From positions 1-64,000 of the forward strand of contig MWCT01000002.1 of NCBI GenBank assembly GCA_002070185.1: a DNA stretch of 64,000 nucleotides, written 5' to 3'. Made by a program: the position numbers and the translations under genes. Positions 37,278 to 46,199 of this stretch are shown here, piece after piece (the stretch's first letter is position 1; every line of letters begins with the position of its first letter). The notes below the pieces were generated by a model. The model was not told where the DNA came from, did not search any database, and was given only the letters and a program-made list of their open reading frames with translations. The DNA comes from a candidate division BRC1 bacterium ADurb.Bin183. GTDB taxonomy: Bacteria > Sumerlaeota > Sumerlaeia > MWCT01.

Positions 37278-38087
37278 TTAATTATTTTTCTCAAGCAGTT
37301 CACGAATAAATCGCGGTTTGTTGGTGGTGATGCCGTCAACGCCCATATTATGCAATTTGATAGCGATTTGAGGATCATCAACCGTCCAGACATACATTCC
37401 CAAACCAGCCTTATGGGTTTTGTCCACATACTCTTTTGTCAGAGTATTGTAATGAAGATTGAGACCGTCGAGATTGGCGGCTTTGGCTTTTTCAATCAAA
37501 TCATCGCCGTATGGAATGAGTTCTTTTGTTTTCTCGTTTTTTTTGGGATAGCCCAACCAATAAGTCGGGAATTCCGGCATCAGCGCCTTTGAGTGTTTCA
37601 TCGTGTCATAGTTGAAACCGATGATAATGAAATTTTTTTTCATCGGATGATTTGTTATAATTTTTGCAAGATGCGGCAATATTTCCAGGTTGGATTTGAC
37701 TTCGATGAAGATTTTGTTATTGCCTTTGACTTTAGCCAGAACGTCTTCCAACAGGGGAATTTTCTCGCCTTTGTATTTTTCGTTTTTCCAGCTGCCGGCG
37801 TCAAGGCTGGCAAAATCGTTGTAATTGCTTTTCGTGACATCAAAATTTTTGCCGGTGATTCGGGATGTGTTGTCATCGTGCATCACAACAATTTTTTTAT
37901 CTTTTGTAAGCCAGATGTCTATTTCGCATGTATCGGTTTCCTGATAGCCGAGCTCCACGGCGGCGACGGTGTTTTCCGGCGCTTCATAGGATGCGCCGCG
38001 ATGGGCGATGATTTGAGGAATGGCGCCCAGCGGTATGATACCGGCGAAGGTAAAAATAGGCACGGCAATAAAAGCAAAGATTTTCAT
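37278..38087 (-). CDS. Glycerophosphodiester phosphodiesterase, exported
   Basis: 269 residues with an N-terminal signal peptide (about 1-21). Catalytic residues of the GDPD TIM barrel are present: H29-R30 with E38-N-T, E55/D57 (CEIDIW) and H70 (VMHDD). The end GVDGITTNKP is the usual final strand. It hydrolyses glycerophosphodiesters from phospholipid turnover to glycerol-3-phosphate and an alcohol, here outside the cytoplasm. Ribosome binding site CAGGAG. About 100 bp after the active M16 gene on the same strand; whether they share a transcript is unclear. Confidence 0.93.
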   Translation of the reverse strand: MKIFAFIAVPIFTFAGIIPLGAIPQIIAHRGASYEAPENTVAAVELGYQETDTCEIDIWLTKDKKIVVMHDDNTSRITGKNFDVTKSNYNDFASLDAGSWKNEKYKGEKIPLLEDVLAKVKGNNKIFIEVKSNLEILPHLAKIITNHPMKKNFIIIGFNYDTMKHSKALMPEFPTYWLGYPKKNEKTKELIPYGDDLIEKAKAANLDGLNLHYNTLTKEYVDKTHKAGLGMYVWTVDDPQIAIKLHNMGVDGITTNKPRFIRELLEKNN

Positions 38088-38185
38088 TTTTTTCTCCTGT
38101 TTTTTTTAATTATCTGCAAAAGCTGCAGCAACTTTTATCGAGCCTTAAAAACTCATTATCAACCTCATTCGTTCCGCATTATCCA

Positions 38186-39520
38186 TTATTCCGGTTTTAC
38201 AATAAAGATGTTGGCTTTTTCAGGGGCGAGCCATGATGCGGCAACTTTTTGGATATCTGCGGCGCTGACCTCCTGAACTTTTTGGAGATAGTTTTCCTCA
38301 AATTTTGTATCGCCAGTGAGGGTATAGAAGTAGCCGATCTCTGAGGCGCGTCCGGTTGTAGTTTCGTGGCTGAAAAGGTATTGATTGGTGAACATGCGTT
38401 TGGCTTTTTCGAGTTCCGCCCGCCCCGTTTTTTCAGAACCGATGAGTCTGACTTCTTCTAAAACGGCTTTTATCAATGCGTCTTTTTTGGCATAATCAAA
38501 GGTCGCAAAGATGATGAAAGACCCGTCGCGTCTGTGGGTGGGGAAGCTTGCGGCTATGCTGCTGGCAAGATTTTTCTTTTCTTTGATGCGGTCAAAAAGG
38601 CGGGATGAGCGCCCATCGCCCAGAATGCCGGCGACCAGATCCATAGCATAAACATCTTTATAGCCGTCTGTGAGATCCGGCGCAGGGAAATTAAATATGA
38701 TGTAAGCCTCTTTGACGGGTTTGGGGTATTCTTCGAAAACACCTTCGCGGCGCTGTGTTTTTTCATCGGATACATGAGCGGAGGAAAGCGGGCGGTTTAT
38801 GATGCCGAACTTTTGTTCAATCACGGGCATGACTTCCGTTTCTTTGATTCCGCCCACGACGACAAGCGCCATATTGGCTGGGGTATAGCGTTCATGATAA
38901 TATTGCCTCAGCCGCTCCGGCGTTATGGCGTTGATTGTATCGGGCGTGCCGAGGACGGGCCAGCGGGAAGGCGATGATTCAAAGCTGTTCCAATAAACCA
39001 TTGTCATAAGGTAGTTATCGGGGTCGTCCTGTTGGCGATGATATTCTTCAAGAATAACTTGGCGCTCGCGCTCGACCTCTGCGGATTCAAGTTTGGAATT
39101 CGCTATGACGTCCGCAAGGGCATCTGCGCCGATTTGAAAATAAGGCGCGGCAACTGTGAGATAATAATGAGTGAATTCAAGGGATGTTCCGGCATTCCAG
39201 AGTCCGCCGACCGCTTCGATTTCGCGGTCTATCTCCCCCACTGCGCGTTTTTCTGTTCCTTTGAAGAGCATGTGTTCCAGAAAATGCGAGACGCCGTTAA
39301 TGTCTTTTGGCTCGAAAGCCGAGCCGGTGTTAATCCACACATCAAGCGTAACGACTTTACTATCAGGATTTTCCAGAATCAAAACGGTCATGCCGTTTTT
39401 GAGTGTGTGCTTTTTCACCTGATTGGCTCCTGTTTGGGCTTCTGAATATTTGTAGGATGGCGATTTTATTAAGTGGCAAGAAAAGAAAAACAAAAAAAGA
39501 ACGAGCGCTGAATATTTCAT
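38186..39520 (-). CDS. M16-family zinc peptidase, catalytic subunit
   Basis: 444 residues from the ATG that overlaps the aroK stop. A signal sequence ends FFFSC (Cys15), a plausible lipobox, so it may be lipid-anchored. The zinc motif HFLEH is at 79-83 with the distal Glu in LEEY (about 158-159). The C-terminal half lacks the R/Y pair (it reads KEKKNLASSI), which the non-catalytic homologue at 26515 retains. This is how heteromeric M16B peptidases divide their active site, so the two may act together on peptides in the periplasm. Coupled to aroK by position only; substrate unknown. Confidence 0.9.
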   Translation of the reverse strand: MKYSALVLFLFFFSCHLIKSPSYKYSEAQTGANQVKKHTLKNGMTVLILENPDSKVVTLDVWINTGSAFEPKDINGVSHFLEHMLFKGTEKRAVGEIDREIEAVGGLWNAGTSLEFTHYYLTVAAPYFQIGADALADVIANSKLESAEVERERQVILEEYHRQQDDPDNYLMTMVYWNSFESSPSRWPVLGTPDTINAITPERLRQYYHERYTPANMALVVVGGIKETEVMPVIEQKFGIINRPLSSAHVSDEKTQRREGVFEEYPKPVKEAYIIFNFPAPDLTDGYKDVYAMDLVAGILGDGRSSRLFDRIKEKKNLASSIAASFPTHRRDGSFIIFATFDYAKKDALIKAVLEEVRLIGSEKTGRAELEKAKRMFTNQYLFSHETTTGRASEIGYFYTLTGDTKFEENYLQKVQEVSAADIQKVAASWLAPEKANIFIVKPE

Positions 39521-40035
39521 GATGGCTGGCTCTCCCAAATTTTTATGACTTTTTCCGCGACTTCTTGAATGGAAAGAGTTGTTGTGTTAATCGTATAATC
39601 GGCTTTGTTGTATTGAGGTTCGCGGAGAGAAAGCAGCGATTGGATTTTTTTCATGGGGTTTGGCGTTTTCAAAAGGGGACGGTTTGACGCGCGGCTGGTG
39701 CGCTCAAGGATAACCTCCGGCGAGGCGGTCAGGCGAATCAAAACGCCCGCGCGTTTCATATTTGCAAGGTTCTCCTCGATCATGGGCGCGCCGCCGCCAG
39801 TGGCAATGACATAACCGCGAAGATGCGTGATGCGGCGAATGGCTTCGGTTTCAAATTCACGGAAAGCGGGTTCTCCGAGTGTTTCGAAAATTTCCGGAAT
39901 GGTTTTTTGGGCATCGGCTTCTATCATGAGGTCTGTATCCAGATATTTCATATCAAGCGCTGAGGCAACGGTTTTGCCCACTGCGGTTTTTCCCGTGCCC
40001 ATAAATCCGATGAGAACGATGTTCGCTTTTTTCAT
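39517..40035 (-). CDS. aroK: Shikimate kinase
   Basis: 172 residues. The P-loop GFMGTGKT is at 10-17, DTD (LDTDLMIE) and the GGGAPM loop of shikimate kinases follow, and the lid with RPLL lies near 125. It phosphorylates shikimate at position 3. The ATG at 40035 follows GAGGAG that overlaps the aroC stop; an earlier TTG adds four residues and is less likely. Middle gene of aroE-aroC-aroK, then the M16 peptidase gene by an ATGA overlap. Confidence 0.95.
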   Translation of the reverse strand: MKKANIVLIGFMGTGKTAVGKTVASALDMKYLDTDLMIEADAQKTIPEIFETLGEPAFREFETEAIRRITHLRGYVIATGGGAPMIEENLANMKRAGVLIRLTASPEVILERTSRASNRPLLKTPNPMKKIQSLLSLREPQYNKADYTINTTTLSIQEVAEKVIKIWESQPS

Positions 40036-40043
40036 CGCGCTCC

Positions 40044-41204
40044 TCAATAATTTTTCAGATAATGGATATATGAATGGTGGTTGCGTTTGATTTCGTCAAG
40101 GCTGTCTCCGCCAAATTTTTCAAGGAAGGCGCGCGCCAAAACAAAGGCGATAGCCGCCTCCGCCACCACGCCCGCCGCGGGAACGACGCAGACATCCGAG
40201 CGTTCTTTTGAGGCTTCGAATGGCTCTTTTGTGATTAAGTCAACGGATGCTTTGGGCGTCATCATGGTGGGAATCGGTTTGAAGGCGGCGCGCACAATAA
40301 TAGGTTCGCCGTTGGACATGCCGCCCTCAATCCCGCCGGCGTTGTTGGTTGTGCGATAGAATCCGCGTTCGGGCGAATAGCTGATGGCATCGTGGACGTT
40401 TGAGCCGCATACAGCCGCAGCGGCAAATCCCATGCCGATTTCCACGCCTTTAACGGCTTGAATGCTCATGACTGCCTGAGCAATGGCGGCGTCCAATTTG
40501 GCATCGGCAGACATGCAGCTGCCCAATCCAATCGGCGCGCCCACGGCGATAATCTCCACCACGCCGCCGATTGTATCGCCGCGTTCTTTTGCCTCGCGGA
40601 TGCGCCCGCGCATTTTTTCGGCGGCGGCGGCGTCGGCGCAGCGCACATCGGAATCTGCGGCTTTTTTCTGGAGTTCATCAAAGGATTTGGGCAATTCCTG
40701 CGCAACAACATCGCCGATGCGCAGGATATGAGAAAAAATTACGAATCCAAATTCGGCAAGGAGGCGTTTGCAAAGGGCGCCGACCGCGACGCGCGAGGTG
40801 GTTTCGCGGGCGCTGGAGCGTTCAAGGATATTTCGGGCGTCTTTATGGGCATATTTGAGGCATCCCGAAAGGTCGGCATGTCCCGGTCGTGGACGCGTGA
40901 CGGCTTTGGTATCGGCGGGTTCGCCCGGGTCGGGGCTCATCGCCTCGCGCCAGTTTTCCCAATCGCGATTTTTAATAACAAGCGTGACAGGGCTGCCGAT
41001 GGTCTTGCCAAATCGAACGCCTGAAAGGATTTCAACCTTATCCTGTTCGATTGTCATGCGCTCGCCGCGTCCGTAGCCTTGCTGGCGTCTCGCCAGTTCG
41101 CGGTTGATATCAGCCGCCAAGACCGCCACGCCAGCGGGAAATCCGCTGACGATAGCCGTCAATTGCGGTCCATGCGATTCGCCGGATGTTATGTAGTTCA
41201 ACAT
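40044..41204 (-). CDS. aroC: Chorismate synthase
   Basis: 386 residues. It shows the family marks GESHGPQL near the start, RRQQGYGRGERM, GVRFGKTIGSPV, DLSGCLKYAHKDARNILERSSARET (about 119-143) and NNAGGIEGGMSNGEPI. It converts EPSP to chorismate with reduced FMN. Ribosome binding site TAGGAG. Followed by aroK with the stop and ribosome binding site overlapping. Confidence 0.97.
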   Translation of the reverse strand: MLNYITSGESHGPQLTAIVSGFPAGVAVLAADINRELARRQQGYGRGERMTIEQDKVEILSGVRFGKTIGSPVTLVIKNRDWENWREAMSPDPGEPADTKAVTRPRPGHADLSGCLKYAHKDARNILERSSARETTSRVAVGALCKRLLAEFGFVIFSHILRIGDVVAQELPKSFDELQKKAADSDVRCADAAAAEKMRGRIREAKERGDTIGGVVEIIAVGAPIGLGSCMSADAKLDAAIAQAVMSIQAVKGVEIGMGFAAAAVCGSNVHDAISYSPERGFYRTTNNAGGIEGGMSNGEPIIVRAAFKPIPTMMTPKASVDLITKEPFEASKERSDVCVVPAAGVVAEAAIAFVLARAFLEKFGGDSLDEIKRNHHSYIHYLKNY

Positions 41205-41228
41205 AAAAGAGCACTCCTAAATCTGCGA

Positions 41229-42086
41229 TTAATTCCCCATCAAAACTTTTCGCATTATATTTTCATCCGGCTTGACGCCGGTCCAGAGTTCAAAAGCGCG
41301 GACGCCTTGATAAAGGAGCATGTTGAGTCCGCCGATTGGACGCAAGCCGAGTTCCGCGGCATGGTTGAGAAATGGGGTGTTTTTTTTGGAGTAAACAGCG
41401 TCAAAGATTACCGCGCCGGATGGGATTTTATCCATGCGCTCGCGCGAAAGGGGAAGCGCGTCAGAGGCGTTCATGCCCAAAGGGGTGGCGTTTGCGATGA
41501 TGTCGGCTTCGGCGATGGCGCGGGTGAATTCGTCGGAATCGGGCGCGGCGGAAAGGACAACGGCGGCAGGCGCGGCTTTTTTGATGCCCCCAGCGAGGGC
41601 ATCGGCTTTTTCCTGAGCAATATCGGTAATGACGATAGAGGATGCGGCGTTCAATGCCGCGCCGAACGCCATAGCGCGGGCAACCCCGCCTGCGCCGAGG
41701 ATGACGACTCGGGCGTTTTTGATGCGGGCGCCGCCTTCTTCCAATGAGCGCAAAAAGCCATAAACATCTGTATTATGCCCTTTGAGGCGTTCATCGGAGA
41801 CGACGATGGTGTTAACGGCGCCGATTTTTTGCGCATCATCGGCGATTTCATCTAAAAAGGGGATGACGGTTTCTTTATGGGGGATGGTAACATTGGCGCC
41901 CGCCAGATTGAGGGCGCGCATACCGGCAATTGCTTCTTTGACGTTAACCGGGCTGACGGGGAGAGCGATGTAGGTATAATCTAAGCCGGCGGCGCGAAAG
42001 GCGGCGTTGTGCATGGCTGGGGAAAGGGAGTGGCTGACAGGGCAGCCCAGCAGCGCCACGATTTTTGTTTTACCTGAGATATTCAT
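41229..42086 (-). CDS. aroE: Shikimate dehydrogenase
   Basis: 285 residues. Catalytic Lys71 and Asp107 lie in NVTIPHK and GHNTDVYGF; the NADPH Rossmann loop is GAGGVARA near 132. PVSHSLSPAMHN binds shikimate. It reduces 3-dehydroshikimate to shikimate. First gene of the aro group, 24 bp before aroC. No ribosome binding site stands out, so the message could be weakly translated. Confidence 0.97.
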   Translation of the reverse strand: MNISGKTKIVALLGCPVSHSLSPAMHNAAFRAAGLDYTYIALPVSPVNVKEAIAGMRALNLAGANVTIPHKETVIPFLDEIADDAQKIGAVNTIVVSDERLKGHNTDVYGFLRSLEEGGARIKNARVVILGAGGVARAMAFGAALNAASSIVITDIAQEKADALAGGIKKAAPAAVVLSAAPDSDEFTRAIAEADIIANATPLGMNASDALPLSRERMDKIPSGAVIFDAVYSKKNTPFLNHAAELGLRPIGGLNMLLYQGVRAFELWTGVKPDENIMRKVLMGN

Positions 42087-42172
42087 TTGAGCGGTTTAGT
42101 ATTGTTCATTATTAAAATGGAATCTGTTAAAAAGACTTTCAGGGTTCAAGGATTATTTACTGGTTAAGAGGA

Positions 42173-42206
42173 ATAAAAAAAGGAGGGTTCCGAAGAACCC
42201 TCCTCA
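42173..42206 (-). terminator. Strong rho-independent terminator of the secreted protein gene
   Basis: AGGAGGGTTC (42181-42190) and GAACCCTCCT (42195-42204) form a 10-bp perfect stem with a CGAA loop (UUCG on the minus-strand transcript), followed on the minus strand by a run of T. It lies 25 bases after the stop of the 945-residue gene and isolates it from aroE. Confidence 0.92.
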
Positions 42207-42229
42207 ACAAAGTCCCTTTTGGGGAATTG

Positions 42230-45067
42230 TTATTTAATTAGCTTCCAGTCCGTAACCGATGTTGTATAAGCAATGCCCGTGATGGGGATGTTCAGCTGAG
42301 CGGCTGGGGCACCGCCAGAATCGCTTGTGATGCGAAGGGTGTCATTATACGTTCCATCTACGGTTGGTCTGAAGGCAACGACAATGGTTGCTGTGCCATT
42401 GACGCCCAAATTGGCAGCGCCATCACCGGAATCAATGGTGTATGGAGCGCCGGTCACGATGACGGAGCCGGCAACAGCCAGAGGAGACCCAGGACCAAGG
42501 TTCTTGATCTTGAAGGTCTTGGTTGTCGTCGTGTTAGTGTCGCAGGTGCCGAAATCAATCGCGGCGACATCAGCAGCATCATCAGCATCGCGGAGTTGGA
42601 TAGCGGGGTTGAAACCGCCAATCCAGTCTGCGCCACCGGCGAGGTTAGCGCCGCCCGCGGCTTTGCCCTTGTAACCATAGTTCTGAACGTCCATGAAGGA
42701 AGATTTTGTAAAACTTGTGGGACTGTTGTCCTTAAAAATTGGGTCCCAGTTGATGGAATTCGTGTCGGAATCAATGACTCCCCTTGCGCCGATAGCACTC
42801 GGACCTTCTGTGACCCATGCGCAGTTTTCAGCATAAGCTCCCGCATGCGTTCCCGCAATGCCGAGCTTTGTGCCGGGACCAGCGAAAATACAGTCTCTGA
42901 GCGTGATGGTCTGATACTCGGGCCATTGAGCGCCTTTTGCAGTTCCTAACAATGCGTTCCCATTTGTAAAGAATGTGTTGCGTTCCCAAACATAAGGAGC
43001 GGAGCCGGGCGTGGCGCCGACTGTTTGGACAACAACATTGACATTATTCTGGTTTTTGAAAATGCAGTCGCTTATCATAGGCATGCAGACACCGCTTGAG
43101 CTTGAGACAGAGCGAGGAATATTAGCTGCATCGCCGGTACGTGAGGACCAGACCAACAAGTTGTTTATCTTCGTGATAAACTTTGCAGCGGACGTGCTGT
43201 TGTAGAGGGCATGATAGGCTGGCTCAATAAAGGCGGTGCATTTAGAAGGTCCAGCGCCTGCATCGTCGCCAGTAACCGTGACATACTTCTGAACAGCTGC
43301 CGTCCCGCAAAGAATTCGAAGAGCGCTATTACCAAAAGTACATGGTTGCCCATGAGTAGTCCAAGCAACGAAGCCGTTGTTGACAATCAAGGACTCGCCG
43401 CTAACGCCATGGGGATAGAAGCGCCAACCCATTCCTTTGGAAGCGTAAGATACGCAGTTGTCAAGGAGGAGGCTCATAGATTCACCGGCATCTGTATAGA
43501 GGCTGATGTGCTGTGAGGCAGTACCGACCGTCGAACCTGTAGGTGGGGGAGGACCAGCTGCAGTCATTGCAATAGCCTCTGCTTTGGTCTTAACCATCGG
43601 TTCGCCGCCCACGGCAATATCCGTCTGAACTACGTTGTAAAGTTCAACCCAGTTAATAACGGATTCTGCGGTGTTCTGATCCATGCGGATCATGGCGACG
43701 TTTCCTGTGAAGAGAGGAGCTTGCAGCGACGGGCAGAGGACAAGGTCTTTGAACATGATGTTATTGGTTTCTTGGGCAATCCAGATAGCATCATTGCTGC
43801 TGGGACCTTTGCGGAGTTTGATGACTGCATTGGTTCCGGGAACGGCGGATTTGATGAGGAGGTCGCCGGCGATTTTGCCGTTCCAAGCTGCGCCATTGTT
43901 CAAGTCAATTGATTCATCAAATGTTACGGTAGGATCCACAGCAATCATTAAGGGCTTATAAGCTGCGAGAGGACCGCCGACATTGTAAGCGGTGATGGCT
44001 GCCTGAATGGTGTTGGTGGTGGTGGGCGTGTTGCCGGCGCCGTCAGCCGTAATGACATTCACGAGGCGCATACGGGCGATACCGTTGCGCTCGGAGCCAA
44101 CGAGGATTGTGCCATCTGGCAGACCCTTGACGCAGGCTGAGCCATTGGCGACGCCGCCGCTCGTAGTAAATCCGCCAAGTAAGATGGGCTCAGTCGAAGA
44201 GGCGATGAGGGCGCCGGTGGCAACGTCGAAAACCCTCACAGGGTTGTTCTCGCGGATACCCGCGCCATAAATCAAGCCATTGGCTTCATCAAGGTAAAGC
44301 CCGCCGAAGGCATAGGGGTGCGGAATACGATTGGGGGGCGCTGCACCGGCGATGGAACCGTCGGGGTTGTATTTCTGGAGGGGAGTACCAGCCGCATAAC
44401 GAGTGCACCAGAAGGCGCCGGTTGAGTCAAATTGGACGGTCTGCGCATGAACAGGGTTCGCAAGAATTGTGGCTGTCCAGGTACGACCCTTATCCGCTGT
44501 GGTCAGAACGACAGGTCTGCTAGCAGCGTTGTTGCCGACAACAATAACCTTGGCGGTGTTGTCGCTGAGTCTGCCCATGACAGCGAGACCATCGCCGTTG
44601 CGCGGGCTTGGGGCGGGGATGGCATCGTAGATAACTCTGGGGGCGGTTGTTACGGTGTCCCAGATATAAACTTTCAGGTTATGGGTGGTGGCGGTGAATA
44701 GGTTGCATACGATGAAGGCGCCGTCTTGTGTAAAACCGCCGTCCGAAATGGCGAAGGTTCCGCCGGAGACGCCGGTCATATTGAGGGAATCGGGACCTTT
44801 GGGACCGCTTTCCGCCATTTTATTCCAGATAACGCCGGAACGTCCGTGCCAAATCTGAGCCTTGTTTATGCCTTTGTTAAGGGTAATAATCGTCTGCCCG
44901 TCGAGGGAGACTGACATGCGGCGGACGTCGTCGCTTGCCGGGTTATAACCGCAGAGTTTGTTCCAATACATAGTAATGGTTTTAGTCGGCGTAACCTGTG
45001 CATTTGCGGCTAACGCGATACAAAGCGTCATCAACAAGGTAACGATTAGAATCTTGCTGATTTTCAT
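42230..45067 (-). CDS. Large secreted protein with propeller-like, beta-helix-like and ASH-type domains
   Basis: 945 residues. A classical signal peptide ends ANA at 21-23. Residues about 30-330 contain WxG and Asp-rich repeats reminiscent of beta-propeller proteins. The middle (about 390-800) looks like a right-handed parallel beta-helix of the pectate-lyase kind, with N-x-x-V/I repeats (for example NNLLVWSS, DCIFKNQNNVN). Residues about 835-935 match the ASH/choice-of-anchor D type: DFGTCDTNTTTTKTF, then FRPTVDGTYNDTL. Function unknown; surface layer, adhesin or polysaccharide-binding protein are all possible. It is a single-gene unit with AAGGAG at the start, a long leader and a strong terminator, as expected of an abundant product. 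No anchor motif seen at the C-terminus. Confidence 0.8.
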   Translation of the reverse strand: MKISKILIVTLLMTLCIALAANAQVTPTKTITMYWNKLCGYNPASDDVRRMSVSLDGQTIITLNKGINKAQIWHGRSGVIWNKMAESGPKGPDSLNMTGVSGGTFAISDGGFTQDGAFIVCNLFTATTHNLKVYIWDTVTTAPRVIYDAIPAPSPRNGDGLAVMGRLSDNTAKVIVVGNNAASRPVVLTTADKGRTWTATILANPVHAQTVQFDSTGAFWCTRYAAGTPLQKYNPDGSIAGAAPPNRIPHPYAFGGLYLDEANGLIYGAGIRENNPVRVFDVATGALIASSTEPILLGGFTTSGGVANGSACVKGLPDGTILVGSERNGIARMRLVNVITADGAGNTPTTTNTIQAAITAYNVGGPLAAYKPLMIAVDPTVTFDESIDLNNGAAWNGKIAGDLLIKSAVPGTNAVIKLRKGPSSNDAIWIAQETNNIMFKDLVLCPSLQAPLFTGNVAMIRMDQNTAESVINWVELYNVVQTDIAVGGEPMVKTKAEAIAMTAAGPPPPTGSTVGTASQHISLYTDAGESMSLLLDNCVSYASKGMGWRFYPHGVSGESLIVNNGFVAWTTHGQPCTFGNSALRILCGTAAVQKYVTVTGDDAGAGPSKCTAFIEPAYHALYNSTSAAKFITKINNLLVWSSRTGDAANIPRSVSSSSGVCMPMISDCIFKNQNNVNVVVQTVGATPGSAPYVWERNTFFTNGNALLGTAKGAQWPEYQTITLRDCIFAGPGTKLGIAGTHAGAYAENCAWVTEGPSAIGARGVIDSDTNSINWDPIFKDNSPTSFTKSSFMDVQNYGYKGKAAGGANLAGGADWIGGFNPAIQLRDADDAADVAAIDFGTCDTNTTTTKTFKIKNLGPGSPLAVAGSVIVTGAPYTIDSGDGAANLGVNGTATIVVAFRPTVDGTYNDTLRITSDSGGAPAAQLNIPITGIAYTTSVTDWKLIK

Positions 45068-45138
45068 AATTAACTCCTTAAAATTTTTTACAGGTATGCG
45101 AATGCATCCTTTCTTTTAGAACAAGGAAATATGCGCCC

Positions 45139-45153
45139 GATCACCTCCTTTCA
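45139..45153 (-). promoter_or_regulatory. Extended anti-Shine-Dalgarno match in a leader
   Basis: The minus strand reads TGAAAGGAGGTGATC, complementary to the conserved 3' end of 16S rRNA over about 13 bases, yet the gene's own start lies 72 bases further on with its own AAGGAG. It may be a ribosome standby site, or serve a short leader frame (GTG at about 45143, 18 codons, ending shortly before the AAGGAG) for which it is too close. Confidence 0.45.
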
Positions 45154-45228
45154 TTGGTTTGCTGTAATTCATCGAAAAAAAAATCTGCTGATTTTTTTCC
45201 ACTTAATCTAAACATCTACAAGTAATGA

Positions 45229-45255
45229 CTAATATCTGATTTGAAAACTTGTCAA
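45229..45255 (-). promoter_or_regulatory. Candidate promoter of the secreted protein gene
   Basis: TTGACA (45250-45255) and TATTAG (45229-45234) with a 15-bp spacer on the minus strand. The spacer is short and the -10 is 4/6, but the -35 is perfect and the place, about 160 bases before the gene, fits. Confidence 0.35.
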
Positions 45256-45545
45256 CGAAAATCTTTAGTAAAAGCGTTTTTTTTTAATCTAAAACCGGCG
45301 TTTTGACACCCTATAAAATCTTATAGGTCTGTGAGTTGTAAACTTAATGTTGGGCTATCGGGTGCATCCGGCGATGGCTGCGATTATATTTTTTGATTTC
45401 ATTTCCCCCATTGTTAAAATTTAGCAAAATCATTTTCAAAAGCAGGGTGTTTGTCAATCTTTTTCCTGCATTAAAGGGGGGGGGCAAAAGGCGGCGAGGC
45501 GGTGCGGCAACAGGGCGTCGGGGGATGGCAGGTTTCGGAGACGGT

Positions 45546-46169
45546 TTAAGATTTGCGGACGATTTCTTTGACTCGCATGAGGCGCGTGAGGTTGGAGCGT
45601 TCCAATTCGTTCATGCGCATGATGATGTCTCGGATGGTTTCTTCGATGGTGGGGATGAGGATGTATTCGAGCGCGTTGACTCGCCGTCTTGTGGATTCGA
45701 TTTCGGTTGCAAGGAGTTCGAGGCTGCTTCTTTTTTCCGCGAGTTCAAGGAGTTTTGGCAGCACTTTTTTATAGAGCGCCATAGCAAGGTCAAGGTCGGC
45801 GCATGTGTTGGCGTAGCCATATTGACCGGAAACGGCTTCGCCTTCCATAGTCATTTTAGGAACGCGGACGCTCATGATGTTCTCCCATGAGACGGAGATG
45901 GCAAGTTGTCGGTCGGTTTTTGCCATGAGGGCTTCCCGCAGGTCTATGGGAGACATGAGCGCGCGTGCAAATAGGAAGTGTTTGTGTCCTTTTAGGATGA
46001 GTTCTTCGACTTCTTGGTGCAGGGTTTTGTATCCTTTTATCATTCGGAGGAATCGGCGCATAAGTTCATCGAGTTTATCTTTGAGGAGTTTATGCCCGCG
46101 GATAGCGACGGCGTGCCGTTTTCGCAGGTTCATAAGTTCCATTCTTGTGGCGCTGACTTGAATTTTCAT
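45546..46169 (-). CDS. atpD: V-type ATPase subunit D
   Basis: 207 residues, almost entirely helical, with the N-terminal ATRMELMNLRKRHAVAIRGHKLLKDK stretch (about 7-32) and the C-terminal RRVNALEYILIP region (about 165-176) that define subunit D. It forms the central rotor shaft with subunit F inside the A3B3 ring. Last gene of the nine-gene ATPase operon, 30 bp after atpB. Confidence 0.95.
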   Translation of the reverse strand: MKIQVSATRMELMNLRKRHAVAIRGHKLLKDKLDELMRRFLRMIKGYKTLHQEVEELILKGHKHFLFARALMSPIDLREALMAKTDRQLAISVSWENIMSVRVPKMTMEGEAVSGQYGYANTCADLDLAMALYKKVLPKLLELAEKRSSLELLATEIESTRRRVNALEYILIPTIEETIRDIIMRMNELERSNLTRLMRVKEIVRKS

Positions 46170-46199
46170 AATATCGAGTTACGAGTAATATATAATAAA

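Larger units (their letters stand above)
45068..45545. other. 478-bp promoter and leader region of the secreted protein gene
   Basis: Read on the minus strand it contains, in order: a 7-bp inverted repeat (45310-45327), a candidate promoter (45229-45255), an A/T hairpin (45177-45198), an extended anti-Shine-Dalgarno match (45139-45153) and the ribosome binding site AAGGAG near 45079. The part 45330-45545 toward the V-ATPase D gene shows no gene; it includes a run of ten G at 45475-45483. Confidence 0.65.

Noticed and set aside
45139..45153. Fragment of a 16S rRNA 3' end on the plus strand
   Set aside because: Only about 15 bases match and the flanks do not; a ribosome-binding type motif on the minus strand explains it better.
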